From Bacteroidetes bacterium UBA6183 (lineage in GTDB: Bacteria > Bacteroidota > Bacteroidia > UKL13-3): DNA of 29,444 nt. Below are positions 1-6,785 of this stretch, piece after piece. A program made the position numbers and the translations under genes. Within the stretch, counting starts at the first letter, position 1. Each line of letters starts with the position of its first letter. The DNA lies in contig DITN01000074.1 in the NCBI GenBank assembly GCA_002422865.1, positions 1-29,444 of the forward strand, in the 5' to 3' direction. The notes beneath the pieces were generated by a model. That model was not told the DNA's origin and did no database searches. It was given only the letters and a program-made list of their open reading frames with translations.

Positions 1-307
1 TTTTAAAATAGTCGCCAAAACTCCAATTGCCCAACATTTCAAACATGGTGTGGTGGTAGGTATCAACACCCACTTCTTCCAAGTCGTTGTGCTTTCCACT
101 AACACGTAAACATTTTTGGGTATCAACCACACGTTTGTATTTAGGTGTTTCGTTGCCTAAAAACCAGTCTTTAAACTGATTCATACCGGCATTGGTAAAC
201 ATTAAGGTTGGGTCGTTTTTTACAACGATAGGAGCCGATGGAACAATTTGGTGCCCTTTAGCAGCAAAAAAATCGAGGAACTGTTGTCTTATCTGTGCGC
301 TTGTCAT
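1..307 (-). CDS. alaS: Alanyl-tRNA synthetase, N-terminal part (gene runs off the left edge)
   Basis: This class II synthetase charges tRNA-Ala with alanine in the cytoplasm. The 102 visible residues are the start of the catalytic core: the opening MTSAQIRQQFLDFF, then VPSAPIV, MFTNAGMNQFKDWF and the CLRVSGKHNDLEEVG stretch typical of AlaRS, followed by HHTMFEMLGNWSFGDYF. The start is an ATG at 305-307. The rest of the protein, including the editing domain, lies outside the window. It is transcribed away from the M23 peptidase gene across a 119-base divergent gap. Identification is secure because the AlaRS N-terminus is highly conserved. Confidence 0.97.
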   Translation of the reverse strand, partial: MTSAQIRQQFLDFFAAKGHQIVPSAPIVVKNDPTLMFTNAGMNQFKDWFLGNETPKYKRVVDTQKCLRVSGKHNDLEEVGVDTYHHTMFEMLGNWSFGDYFK

Positions 308-341
308 GTATCTTTATATCAGCTACTTGTTTTATTTATGG

Positions 342-371
342 TTGATTTAAAAAGTGTAATGGTTATTTTTG
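342..371 (+). promoter_or_regulatory. Bacteroidota-type promoter for the M23 peptidase gene
   Basis: TTG at 342-344 is followed after 19 bases by TATTTTTG at 364-371, an exact match to the Bacteroidota TTG / TAnnTTTG promoter. Transcription would begin near 376, about 50 bases before the ATG at 427. No equally good promoter is visible for the divergent alaS gene. Confidence 0.6.
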
Positions 372-376
372 CCTTC

Positions 377-399
377 TGCATGTTACAAAACAACATGCA
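377..399. promoter_or_regulatory. 8-bp perfect inverted repeat at the predicted transcription start
   Basis: TGCATGTT (377-384) and AACATGCA (392-399) are exact reverse complements around a 7-base loop. The element begins where the transcript of the M23 gene is expected to start, so it could be an operator dyad or a 5'-end hairpin. No following T-run is seen, so it is not a terminator. Confidence 0.4.
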
Positions 400-426
400 T
401 AGTTAAGTTTCCACTAACAATTTAGG

Positions 427-1389
427 ATGGCAAAAATAAAATACTTTTACAATCCACATAGCTTAGATTTTGAGAAAGCAAGAATAAGTGTGCGCACCTT
501 AGCGCTGCGCGTGTTTGGCTTTTTAAGTGCAAGTATTGTGGCAGGTGCAAGTTTGCTGTTGGTGGCCTATTATTACATCGATTCGCCCAAAGAGAAAATA
601 TTGAAGCGTGAATTGGAGAATTACGAGCTGCAAACCAAGGTACTCAATAAAAAAGTTGATAAATTATATACATCAATAAATGAGTTAAAGGAAAGAGATG
701 CAAGTGTTTACCGTGCAATATTTGAGGCCGACCCGATTAATTACGACACCCGAAAAGCAAGCGTTAACGATTATAAAGATTTGGAAGGTTTTGCAAACAG
801 CGAGAGTTTAAAAGCCTTAAACCAACGTGTGGATGCCTTAGCCGAGCAGGTTACGATTCAAACCAAATCGATGGAACAATTGGCTAAGTTAGCCGAGAAC
901 AAAACCGAGTTTTTGGCCTCTATTCCGGCTATTCAGCCCGTGAGTAATAAAAAACTACGCAGCATGGCCTCGGGTTTTGGTTACCGTTTACACCCCATTT
1001 ACAAAACTTATAAAATGCACAGCGGTATTGATTTTACTGCACCAACGGGTACACCCATTTATGCCACAGGTAATGGAAGGGTAGTGCCGGCACCAAATGG
1101 GGCAAGCGGATATGGAAATCACGTAGTGATAGATCATGGGTTTGGTTACAAAACATTGTATGCCCATATGTATAAAAGTAAGGTGCGTATGGGTGAGCGC
1201 GTTAAACGTGGTCAGTTAATTGGTTATGTGGGCAATACCGGTTTATCCTCAGGTCCGCATTTACATTACGAGGTGATTAAAAACGGAAATAAAATTAACC
1301 CGATTAATTATTTCTTTAACGATTTAACGGAAACCGATTACGCTGCCATGCGCGAAATTGCCGAACGCCCTACACAATCGTTTGACTAA
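427..1389 (+). CDS. M23-family (LytM-type) cell-wall endopeptidase, membrane anchored
   Basis: Predicted zinc peptidase that cuts peptidoglycan cross-links, anchored in the inner membrane and facing the periplasm. The order is a short cytoplasmic head (1-27), one membrane helix (about 28-50), a coiled-coil-like region (about 55-165), then the M23 domain (about 180-300). Zinc and catalytic residues are visible: H198 and D202 in HSGID, H247 in YAHM, and H278 and H280 in GPHLHYE, so the enzyme should be active. The coiled coil resembles MepM/NlpD-like hydrolases that are localised by partners. A consensus promoter lies upstream. It is followed by a merR gene 167 bases downstream on the same strand. 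Confidence 0.9.
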   Translation: MAKIKYFYNPHSLDFEKARISVRTLALRVFGFLSASIVAGASLLLVAYYYIDSPKEKILKRELENYELQTKVLNKKVDKLYTSINELKERDASVYRAIFEADPINYDTRKASVNDYKDLEGFANSESLKALNQRVDALAEQVTIQTKSMEQLAKLAENKTEFLASIPAIQPVSNKKLRSMASGFGYRLHPIYKTYKMHSGIDFTAPTGTPIYATGNGRVVPAPNGASGYGNHVVIDHGFGYKTLYAHMYKSKVRMGERVKRGQLIGYVGNTGLSSGPHLHYEVIKNGNKINPINYFFNDLTETDYAAMREIAERPTQSFD

Positions 1390-1408
1390 TTGTGGTGTTT
1401 GACGCTTT

Positions 1409-1486
1409 TTAATCAATATCGAATGTTGAATATCGAAACGAAGTTCAGCGCAGCTAATGTTGAAGTTAGGGACAATTCTTGATTAA
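1409..1486. repeat. Intergenic repeat-like segment bounded by an 8-bp inverted repeat
   Basis: TTAATCAA (1409-1416) and TTGATTAA (1479-1486) are reverse complements flanking a segment that contains AATATCGAA twice (1415-1423 and 1429-1437) and ATGTTGAA twice. It is non-coding and lies between the peptidase and merR genes. From memory, ATCGAA/GTTGAA-rich intergenic stretches of this sort recur in Bacteroidota genomes. Only this copy is seen in the window. Confidence 0.4.
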
Positions 1487-1510
1487 GATGATTATTATGC
1501 AACCAATATC

Positions 1511-1550
1511 AACCAATAACCAATCAACAAATAACCAATAACCAATCAAC
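1511..1550. repeat. 18-bp direct repeat built from AACCAAT units, just before merR
   Basis: AACCAATAACCAATCAAC occurs exactly at 1511-1528 and 1533-1550, four bases apart, so the period is 22 bases. A further AACCAAT lies at 1501-1507. The array ends six bases before the merR ATG. It may be an operator for the adjacent MerR protein or simply a slippage-prone low-complexity leader. Confidence 0.75.
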
Positions 1551-1556
1551 CATACC

Positions 1557-1880
1557 ATGTCCGACCAAATAGAAAAAAAATTCTACACCATAGGTGAAGT
1601 TGCCGAAATGATTGGTGAAGCCACTTCATTAATTCGGTTTTGGGAGAAAGAGTTTACAGCATTAAAACCCCACAAAACAGAAAAGGGTACACGTAAATAC
1701 AGCGCCAAGGATATTGAGTTGATTAAGTACATACATTATTTGGTAAAGCAAAAAGGTTATACCTTGGATGGCGCTAAAGAGGCCTTGCGCAAAGACCAAC
1801 ATGCATTAGGCAGGGCAGAGGTTATAGCCAAGCTTAATGATGTGAAAGATTTTTTGATGGAGTTAAAACGAAATATTTAA
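1557..1880 (+). CDS. MerR-family transcriptional regulator, short form
   Basis: Small DNA-binding regulator of 107 residues. The N-terminal winged helix-turn-helix is clear: FYTIGEVAEMIG (9-20), LIRFWEKEF (25-33), the wing region GTRKYSAKDIELIKYIHYLV (44-63) and the second helix pair KGYTLDGAKEAL (66-77). The usual dimerisation helix is very short (about 85-107) and there is no effector domain and no cysteine, so this is not a metal or redox sensor of the MerR/SoxR kind. The target is unknown. The repeated AACCAAT array immediately upstream is a candidate self-binding site. It shares its strand with the M23 peptidase upstream, but a 167-base gap makes separate transcription possible. Confidence 0.88.
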   Translation: MSDQIEKKFYTIGEVAEMIGEATSLIRFWEKEFTALKPHKTEKGTRKYSAKDIELIKYIHYLVKQKGYTLDGAKEALRKDQHALGRAEVIAKLNDVKDFLMELKRNI

Positions 1881-1892
1881 CTGCAATAAATG

Positions 1893-1923
1893 TTGTATTG
1901 CTGAGTCAAGTTTTATACATTCG
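1893..1923 (+). promoter_or_regulatory. Possible promoter of the sensor kinase gene
   Basis: TTG (1893-1895), 20 bases, then TACATTCG (1916-1923), which differs from TAnnTTTG at one position. It would give a leader of only about 12 bases before the TTG start at 1941. The non-consensus C in the -7 element keeps confidence low. Confidence 0.35.
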
Positions 1924-1940
1924 GTAAAAATAAAAGCCCC

Positions 1941-4895
1941 TTGTTCCCCTTATCTAACCCTAAAATTGTATACGTTTTTGTGCTATTGGCATTTTTATGC
2001 TCGCTCAATGTAAAAGCACAGCAGTTTAGCAATGCCCGTTTTTGGGGCAGCAGTCAAGGGCTTAAAAGCACAGGAGTTAAACTTATTGAAGAAGATAAGG
2101 ATGGTATGATATGGTTGGGTACTTATACCGGTTTGGTGCGTTTTGATGGACGTTCGTTTGTAAGTTTCGATAAGATAATACCCGGGCATAAAATTGGTGT
2201 TGAACTCATACACAGTATAGCCGTTGTAGACCATAAACTTTGGATATCATCAGAAAGTGGTTTGTATGTTTTTGATGTACTCTCTTACAAACTTAAGTTG
2301 GTGTTATTACCTGATAAAAGTGGGGTGTACAATCCCAAATTTAAAGTGCGTGAAGTGGTAAAAATTCCCAATAACCAAATTTTAATTGGGGGAGTAAACG
2401 GCTATTGTTGGCTGGCTAAAAATGAAAATGACATTACTTGCAAAGTAGATAATTTACACGAAGGTAAATTGATGAATCCCATTGCTACTTTTGCTATTCA
2501 AAACAATGATAGCGTTTGGTTTCATACTGATAATGGAGAGGTTTTTTGTTACAGCATCCCTCAAGAAAAATTGGTTTACTACCACCATTTACAAGCAGAT
2601 ATACACCATGTTTTTTATACACCCGAAAAAGGAGTAATACTAAAACGTAACATCCAGCTTTTTGAGTTTAATCCGGTTACACGTACCTGTAAACTTTGGG
2701 GAACAGATATTTTTAAAAGTGCAGGCTACATTTTACCTCAAGATGACGGTGGTTTTTGGCTCACCCGATTAAGTAAAGAATTGTACTACTGCAACAACCA
2801 GAATGAAGTTACCAATTTAAGTTATGCTTTTGGTAAAATAGAAGAACCTAACTATAAAATATTAACCATTGCCAAGTTTAAAAATAGTTTATGGGTTGGC
2901 ACTAATTATGGTTTGTTACGTTTAAACGTAAGTACAAATAAATACCCTCATATATATGCAACGGAACCAGGAGTAACCGATGTTGTAAATACAAGCGTAA
3001 GGGGAATGTGCGAATTACCGGATGGTAATTTAATTTTTGCATGTTACAACGGGCTGTTTAAAATTAGTCAGGATCTTAAAAACAAAACCATCACTCCGCT
3101 CATTCTCGATTCTATTCACGATTATATCCCATATTCCTTGTGTTATTACCAAAACAAACTTTGGGTGGGCTCTGAAGGTGGCGGAATGGGTGAGTTTAAT
3201 CTCAAAACAAAGAAACTTACTCGTTTTGTACCCTATTATTATAACCATGGGCATAGGGCGGTTTATCACATTTTTGTTGACAGTATTAGAAACAGATTTA
3301 TACTGGCTACGCATAGAGGTTTAATCAATTTTGATTTGAAGACAAAAAAGTATTCAAACCAATATATTAATGAACAAGCGGATGAACTTAATAATGTTAA
3401 GGTATCGCAAATAGCTTTTTATAATAATTACTATTATCTGGCTACCTCGCAGGGATTATTAGTTTGTGATAGGAGTTTTAACGTTATTAAAAGGCATACT
3501 TTTAAGGGCCGACAAGTGTATAGTTTGCTTATTGATAAAGTGAATGATGAAGTGTGGGTAGGCACCGGAGGCGATGGTGCGCATGTGATTAAGGATAATA
3601 AATTGTACAAGCATTATTCAACCCAAAATGGTTTGTCGGATAATAAAATTGCCTCTATTGTTAAATCGGGAGATAAAATTTATTTAGGTACATATGGCGG
3701 GCTTTCCATATTTAACACCCACACCAAAACATTTATAAATGTTCAGGCTGATCAAGGTTTAAGCTCTAATGAGTTTAACCATGGTGCTTCTTTTGTTGAT
3801 TCAAAAGGACAAATATTTATGGGTGGTGTTAATGGATATAATGTGGTAAATGGTGCCGAAAAAAGTATTTCGTTTAATGCAGCACATCAACCGGTATTGT
3901 CTTCCATTTTTGTGTTAAATGGAAAAAATGAGCAAGCTGTTTTTAATGTCAAAACACTAAAAAAATTATTCATACCCAGTGATAATAAAATTATAGAGTT
4001 TGAGTTTGGTATGCCTGATTATAACTTTCCAGAAAAATGCATGTTTGCATACAAGCTAATTGGTATTGATAAAGATTGGGTGCAGTTAGGTAACAGAAAT
4101 TACTTGCGTTTAACCGAGTTAAAAGCCGGTAACTACACTTTAATGGTGAAGGCATGCAGCAGTAAAGGTATTTGGTATGCCATGCAAAACAGCTTAAAAA
4201 TAGAGGTTGAAAGTCCGTTTTACTCCAAGTGGTGGTTTATTACCTTGGTGGTATTGGTTGTTGGCGGAAGCGTAATTGCTTTCTATAAATTTAGGATTTT
4301 TCAGTTAAAGAAGTTATTGCAACTACGCCTTCAAATTTCGAGCGATTTGCATGATGAAGTAGGAAGTATTTTAACCGCTGTAGGTATGCAAGCCGAATTG
4401 CTTCAATTAAAAAACAATGACAAACAACCCGAGCTCATTCAAATAGCTGAAACCAGTCGTAAGGCCGTTTCTAACATGCGTGATGTGATATGGAGTATTG
4501 ATACCAGAAACGATTCGGTAAAAGATTTGATTGACAGGATGCACGAGTATTTAAGTTCTCTGTTTGATGCGTCAAGTACGAATTATAATTTCAGTAAAAA
4601 TGTTGCCAATCCTGATCAAACCATCGATTTGATTACACGTCAAAATACCTATTTAATTTTTAAAGAGGCGGTAAACAATATTGCCAAACACGCCAATGCC
4701 ACAAATGTGCGTATTGATTTAAATATAACGGCCAATCACATTAGGTTAGAGATAACCAATAACGGGCAAGCTAAGCCCATAGAAAAGCGTGGTATGGGGT
4801 TGAATAATATGGAGATGCGTGCACAAAAAATGAAAGCAATATTGATTGTTGATGTTGAAAACAGTTATAAGTTGGTATTAATGAAGCGCTTTTAA
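1941..4895 (+). CDS. Membrane sensor histidine kinase with beta-propeller and Y_Y_Y sensor
   Basis: Predicted signal-transducing kinase of 984 residues. The order is a signal peptide ending near KAQQ (residue 27), a long periplasmic beta-propeller of two-component-regulator-propeller repeats (WLGTYTGLVRFDG, LWVGTNYGLLRLN, VWVGTGGDGAHVI), a Y_Y_Y domain (about 685-750), one membrane helix (about 764-785), a HisKA_3 domain with phospho-acceptor H804 in DLHDEVGS, and a HATPase_c domain (about 900-984). It has the front half of a hybrid HTCS sensor but no receiver or AraC domain. The ATPase G1 motif reads N940-N941-G942 where an Asp is expected. The start is a TTG at 1941: an in-frame stop lies at 1902 and no ATG precedes the signal peptide. 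The ligand is unknown and no response-regulator gene is in the window. Confidence 0.9.
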   Translation: MFPLSNPKIVYVFVLLAFLCSLNVKAQQFSNARFWGSSQGLKSTGVKLIEEDKDGMIWLGTYTGLVRFDGRSFVSFDKIIPGHKIGVELIHSIAVVDHKLWISSESGLYVFDVLSYKLKLVLLPDKSGVYNPKFKVREVVKIPNNQILIGGVNGYCWLAKNENDITCKVDNLHEGKLMNPIATFAIQNNDSVWFHTDNGEVFCYSIPQEKLVYYHHLQADIHHVFYTPEKGVILKRNIQLFEFNPVTRTCKLWGTDIFKSAGYILPQDDGGFWLTRLSKELYYCNNQNEVTNLSYAFGKIEEPNYKILTIAKFKNSLWVGTNYGLLRLNVSTNKYPHIYATEPGVTDVVNTSVRGMCELPDGNLIFACYNGLFKISQDLKNKTITPLILDSIHDYIPYSLCYYQNKLWVGSEGGGMGEFNLKTKKLTRFVPYYYNHGHRAVYHIFVDSIRNRFILATHRGLINFDLKTKKYSNQYINEQADELNNVKVSQIAFYNNYYYLATSQGLLVCDRSFNVIKRHTFKGRQVYSLLIDKVNDEVWVGTGGDGAHVIKDNKLYKHYSTQNGLSDNKIASIVKSGDKIYLGTYGGLSIFNTHTKTFINVQADQGLSSNEFNHGASFVDSKGQIFMGGVNGYNVVNGAEKSISFNAAHQPVLSSIFVLNGKNEQAVFNVKTLKKLFIPSDNKIIEFEFGMPDYNFPEKCMFAYKLIGIDKDWVQLGNRNYLRLTELKAGNYTLMVKACSSKGIWYAMQNSLKIEVESPFYSKWWFITLVVLVVGGSVIAFYKFRIFQLKKLLQLRLQISSDLHDEVGSILTAVGMQAELLQLKNNDKQPELIQIAETSRKAVSNMRDVIWSIDTRNDSVKDLIDRMHEYLSSLFDASSTNYNFSKNVANPDQTIDLITRQNTYLIFKEAVNNIAKHANATNVRIDLNITANHIRLEITNNGQAKPIEKRGMGLNNMEMRAQKMKAILIVDVENSYKLVLMKRF

Positions 4896-4994
4896 GAAAG
4901 TATAAATATTGCTTATAAGCTCGGTTTTTTAATAGCAATGATGTTAATGATATTGATGATGGGGTTATATTCGCACCCGCACAAAATAATGATT

Positions 4995-5357
4995 ATGGAA
5001 AACAACGAGATTGTAAAAAAATCGAACATAAACTTTACCGTTTCTTTAGATAAAGAAAATTTACCGGTACAAATTCAATGGAATGCCGATGATGCAGATG
5101 TAGATGGCAAACAAGAAGCAAAGGCTATTATTTTAAGTCTTTGGGATGGGATACAACAAAATGCATTACGCATTGATTTATGGACCAAAGAAATGAACGT
5201 AGAAGAAATGAATTTGTTCATGTTTCAAACTTTAGCAACACTTGGCGATACTTATGAGCGTGCTACCAACAACAGTGAAATTGCTGCCGAAATCAGAGAA
5301 TTTGCCCACCACTTTGGTCACCGTGCTGAAGTATTTGGTCCTGATCACCAACACTAA
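4995..5357 (+). CDS. gldC: Gliding motility protein GldC homologue
   Basis: A 120-residue protein matching GldC, a small soluble protein of Bacteroidota needed for full gliding in Flavobacterium and also kept by non-gliding relatives. Recognisable parts are the opening KKSNINFTVSLDKENLP, the centre AKAIILSLWDGIQQNALRID, and the tail MFQTLATLGDTYERAT followed by EIREFAHHFGHRAEVF. It has no signal peptide. I chose the ATG at 4995 (MENNEIV) over an in-frame ATG at 4938, because the 19 extra residues are a Met-rich run unlike the family and overlap the likely promoter region. gldB, its neighbour in Flavobacterium, is not adjacent here. The name is secure; the precise function is not established. 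Confidence 0.88.
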   Translation: MENNEIVKKSNINFTVSLDKENLPVQIQWNADDADVDGKQEAKAIILSLWDGIQQNALRIDLWTKEMNVEEMNLFMFQTLATLGDTYERATNNSEIAAEIREFAHHFGHRAEVFGPDHQH

Positions 5358-5384
5358 AAGCCAAGGATTGTTAAAAATAAAAAT

Positions 5385-5410
5385 AGGCTGTTTCATACAT
5401 GGAGCAGCCT
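5385..5410 (+). terminator. Possible terminator after gldC
   Basis: AGGCTG (5385-5390) pairs with CAGCCT (5405-5410) across a 14-base loop and is followed by a T-rich run with two Gs. The stem is only six pairs, so it is plausible rather than strong. Confidence 0.4.
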
Positions 5411-5479
5411 TTTGGTTTTTTGGTGAGGTAGTATATAAAATGGGTGTAAGCAATTTTTAAAATTACCCAATAATAAAAC

Positions 5480-5553
5480 AATCCCGAAGTGGTGGCATGA
5501 TTCTCGAATAAATAGGATATAAAAACAGAACCCCGAACGGGTGACATTATTCT
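5480..5553. repeat. Two diverged copies of a 25-bp intergenic repeat
   Basis: Copies at 5480-5504 and 5529-5553 share 20 of 25 bases, including CCCGAA, GGTG and ATTCT, with a 49-base period. They lie in the gap between the convergent gldC and deoxynucleoside kinase genes. Each starts with a short CCCGAA/GGTG dyad-like core. They resemble, from memory, intergenic repeats scattered through many Bacteroidota genomes. They do not encode a convincing protein. Confidence 0.55.
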
Positions 5554-5559
5554 ACAAAA

Positions 5560-5589
5560 AAGAGGCTTTCTCCGCAGAAAAAGCCTCTT
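5560..5589. terminator. Bidirectional terminator between gldC and the deoxynucleoside kinase
   Basis: AAGAGGCTTT (5560-5569) and AAAGCCTCTT (5580-5589) form a ten-pair stem with a ten-base loop. It is preceded by a run of A and lies 22 bases beyond the stop of the left-reading kinase gene, so it can end transcription from both sides. Confidence 0.7.
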
Positions 5590-5610
5590 CTTAAAAATTT
5601 CTATTTAGGA

Positions 5611-6222
5611 TTAAAACAATCCGTTTATCTCCGCATCAATCTTGCTGATAATAGCTCCTAAATCTTCCGGTTTATCGGCAAAGTTTAAATTGTCAACATC
5701 AATAATTAATAACTTGTGTTTGTAGTTGCTAATCCAAGCTTCGTAACGTTCGTTTAAGCGTCTTAAATAATCAAGCCTAATGCTGTCTTCGTAATCTCTA
5801 CCACGTTTTTGAATATTGTTCACCAAACTTGGAATCGATGCACGCAAATACACCAATAAATCAGGCGCTTTAACAGTTTGGTTTAACGACTCGAACATTT
5901 TTTGATACGTTTCAAAATCGCGTGTACTCATCAAGCCCATACTATGTAAGTTAGGCGCAAAAATAAACGCGTCTTCGTAAATGGTTCTGTCTTGTATTAC
6001 CTTTTTCTTGCCTTTTTGCAGTTGCAGCAAGGTGTTGTAACGACTATTCAAGAAATAAATCTGAAGGTTGAAAGCCCAGCGCTGCATGTCTTCATAAAAA
6101 TCACTGATGTATGGGTTGTCTTCAACATCCTCATAATGTGGCTCAAATTTATAATGACGAGAGAGTAGGGTAGTTAAAGTTGTTTTTCCAGATCCAATAT
6201 TTCCGGCAATTGCTAAATGCAT
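5611..6222 (-). CDS. Deoxynucleoside kinase (deoxyadenosine/deoxyguanosine kinase type)
   Basis: Cytoplasmic nucleotide-salvage enzyme that phosphorylates a deoxynucleoside at the 5' position using ATP. At 203 residues it has the usual length. The P-loop is GNIGSGKTT (7-15), the DRT motif that binds substrate and Mg is at 78-80 followed by YED, and an arginine-rich LID region reads IQKRGRDYED near 137-146. The early EDVEDNPY stretch supplies the usual catalytic and base-contacting acidic residues. This fits the bacterial dNK family rather than thymidylate kinase. Substrate choice between dA, dG and dC cannot be fixed from sequence. It is a single-gene unit ending at the shared terminator. Confidence 0.9.
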   Translation of the reverse strand: MHLAIAGNIGSGKTTLTTLLSRHYKFEPHYEDVEDNPYISDFYEDMQRWAFNLQIYFLNSRYNTLLQLQKGKKKVIQDRTIYEDAFIFAPNLHSMGLMSTRDFETYQKMFESLNQTVKAPDLLVYLRASIPSLVNNIQKRGRDYEDSIRLDYLRRLNERYEAWISNYKHKLLIIDVDNLNFADKPEDLGAIISKIDAEINGLF

Positions 6223-6320
6223 AGTTCGTTTTCTTACTTAAAGCACAAGTTTATCATTTTAAAACCAAATAGTGAAGCATGTGGATATTTAATGTAAGTA
6301 GCTTCCTAATGGTTTAAAAC

Positions 6321-6356
6321 AAAGGAGGTGTAACATTTATATGTTACACCTCCTTT
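6321..6356 (-). terminator. Strong terminator of the metal-handling operon
   Basis: A perfect 16-bp stem, AAAGGAGGTGTAACAT (6321-6336) with its exact reverse complement at 6341-6356, encloses a four-base loop. It lies 24 bases past the stop of the HMA gene. On the minus strand it is followed by TTTGTTTT-like sequence. The extra length of the stem is notable. Confidence 0.75.
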
Positions 6357-6380
6357 AAACTCATAAAAACCAGATAGGTA

Positions 6381-6749
6381 CTAGTGTAGTACATCTTTTT
6401 TACAACACGCATTTAAGTTGTCGTATGCGTTTTTATCGGCAGCCAAACCATCGGCATCATAACCCGTTTTAGTAACTGCTATTCTTAATGTTTCCAACGA
6501 AGTTTTTTTAGGATCGAAAGTGATGGTTAAAATTTTAGTATCAACATTCAAATCACTTTTCTTTACCCCTTTTTCGTAAGCCATTGCTTTTTCAAGGGTT
6601 TCTTTACACATATCGCACACGGCACTTGTTTTAATTTTAGCAACTGCCATACCATCTTTGGTGTAAGTTAAACTGTCGGTTACTTGTTGTGCTTTACCTC
6701 CTAGAGTTAAAGCTACCATAGCCACAAGGGCAATCATTAGTTTTTTCAT
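6381..6749 (-). CDS. Exported heavy-metal-associated (HMA) domain protein
   Basis: Small secreted metal-binding protein of 122 residues. A signal peptide ends near GKAQQ (about residue 20). The HMA fold follows (about 34-105), with the CDMC metal-binding pair C45/C48 in AVCDMCKETLEKA and the closing VTKTGYDADG. A second pair, C115-C116, lies in the tail ACCKKD. The fold is that of the MerP/CopZ metallochaperones, with a periplasmic location. It lies 36 bases behind a TonB receptor and is most simply its periplasmic acceptor. Copper is the likely cargo because CxxC HMA domains usually bind Cu(I), but zinc or mercury cannot be excluded. Confidence 0.85.
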   Translation of the reverse strand: MKKLMIALVAMVALTLGGKAQQVTDSLTYTKDGMAVAKIKTSAVCDMCKETLEKAMAYEKGVKKSDLNVDTKILTITFDPKKTSLETLRIAVTKTGYDADGLAADKNAYDNLNACCKKDVLH

Positions 6750-6785
6750 ATTTGTAATTATTAGTGTTTTAAAATTGTTATTTCT

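Noticed and set aside
1501..1550. AACCAAT array as a CRISPR or minisatellite
   Set aside because: Repeats are too short, with four-base gaps and no spacers.
3030..3324. Open frames on both strands inside the sensor kinase gene
   Set aside because: They lie wholly within a clearly coding frame, have no family features and no start signals.
4896..4937. GCTTATAAGC palindrome after the kinase gene as a terminator
   Set aside because: No usable loop and too few G-C pairs; likely only a short palindrome.
4938..4994. 19-codon N-terminal extension of GldC
   Set aside because: Met-rich sequence unlike the family; the ATG at 4995 gives the conserved N-terminus.
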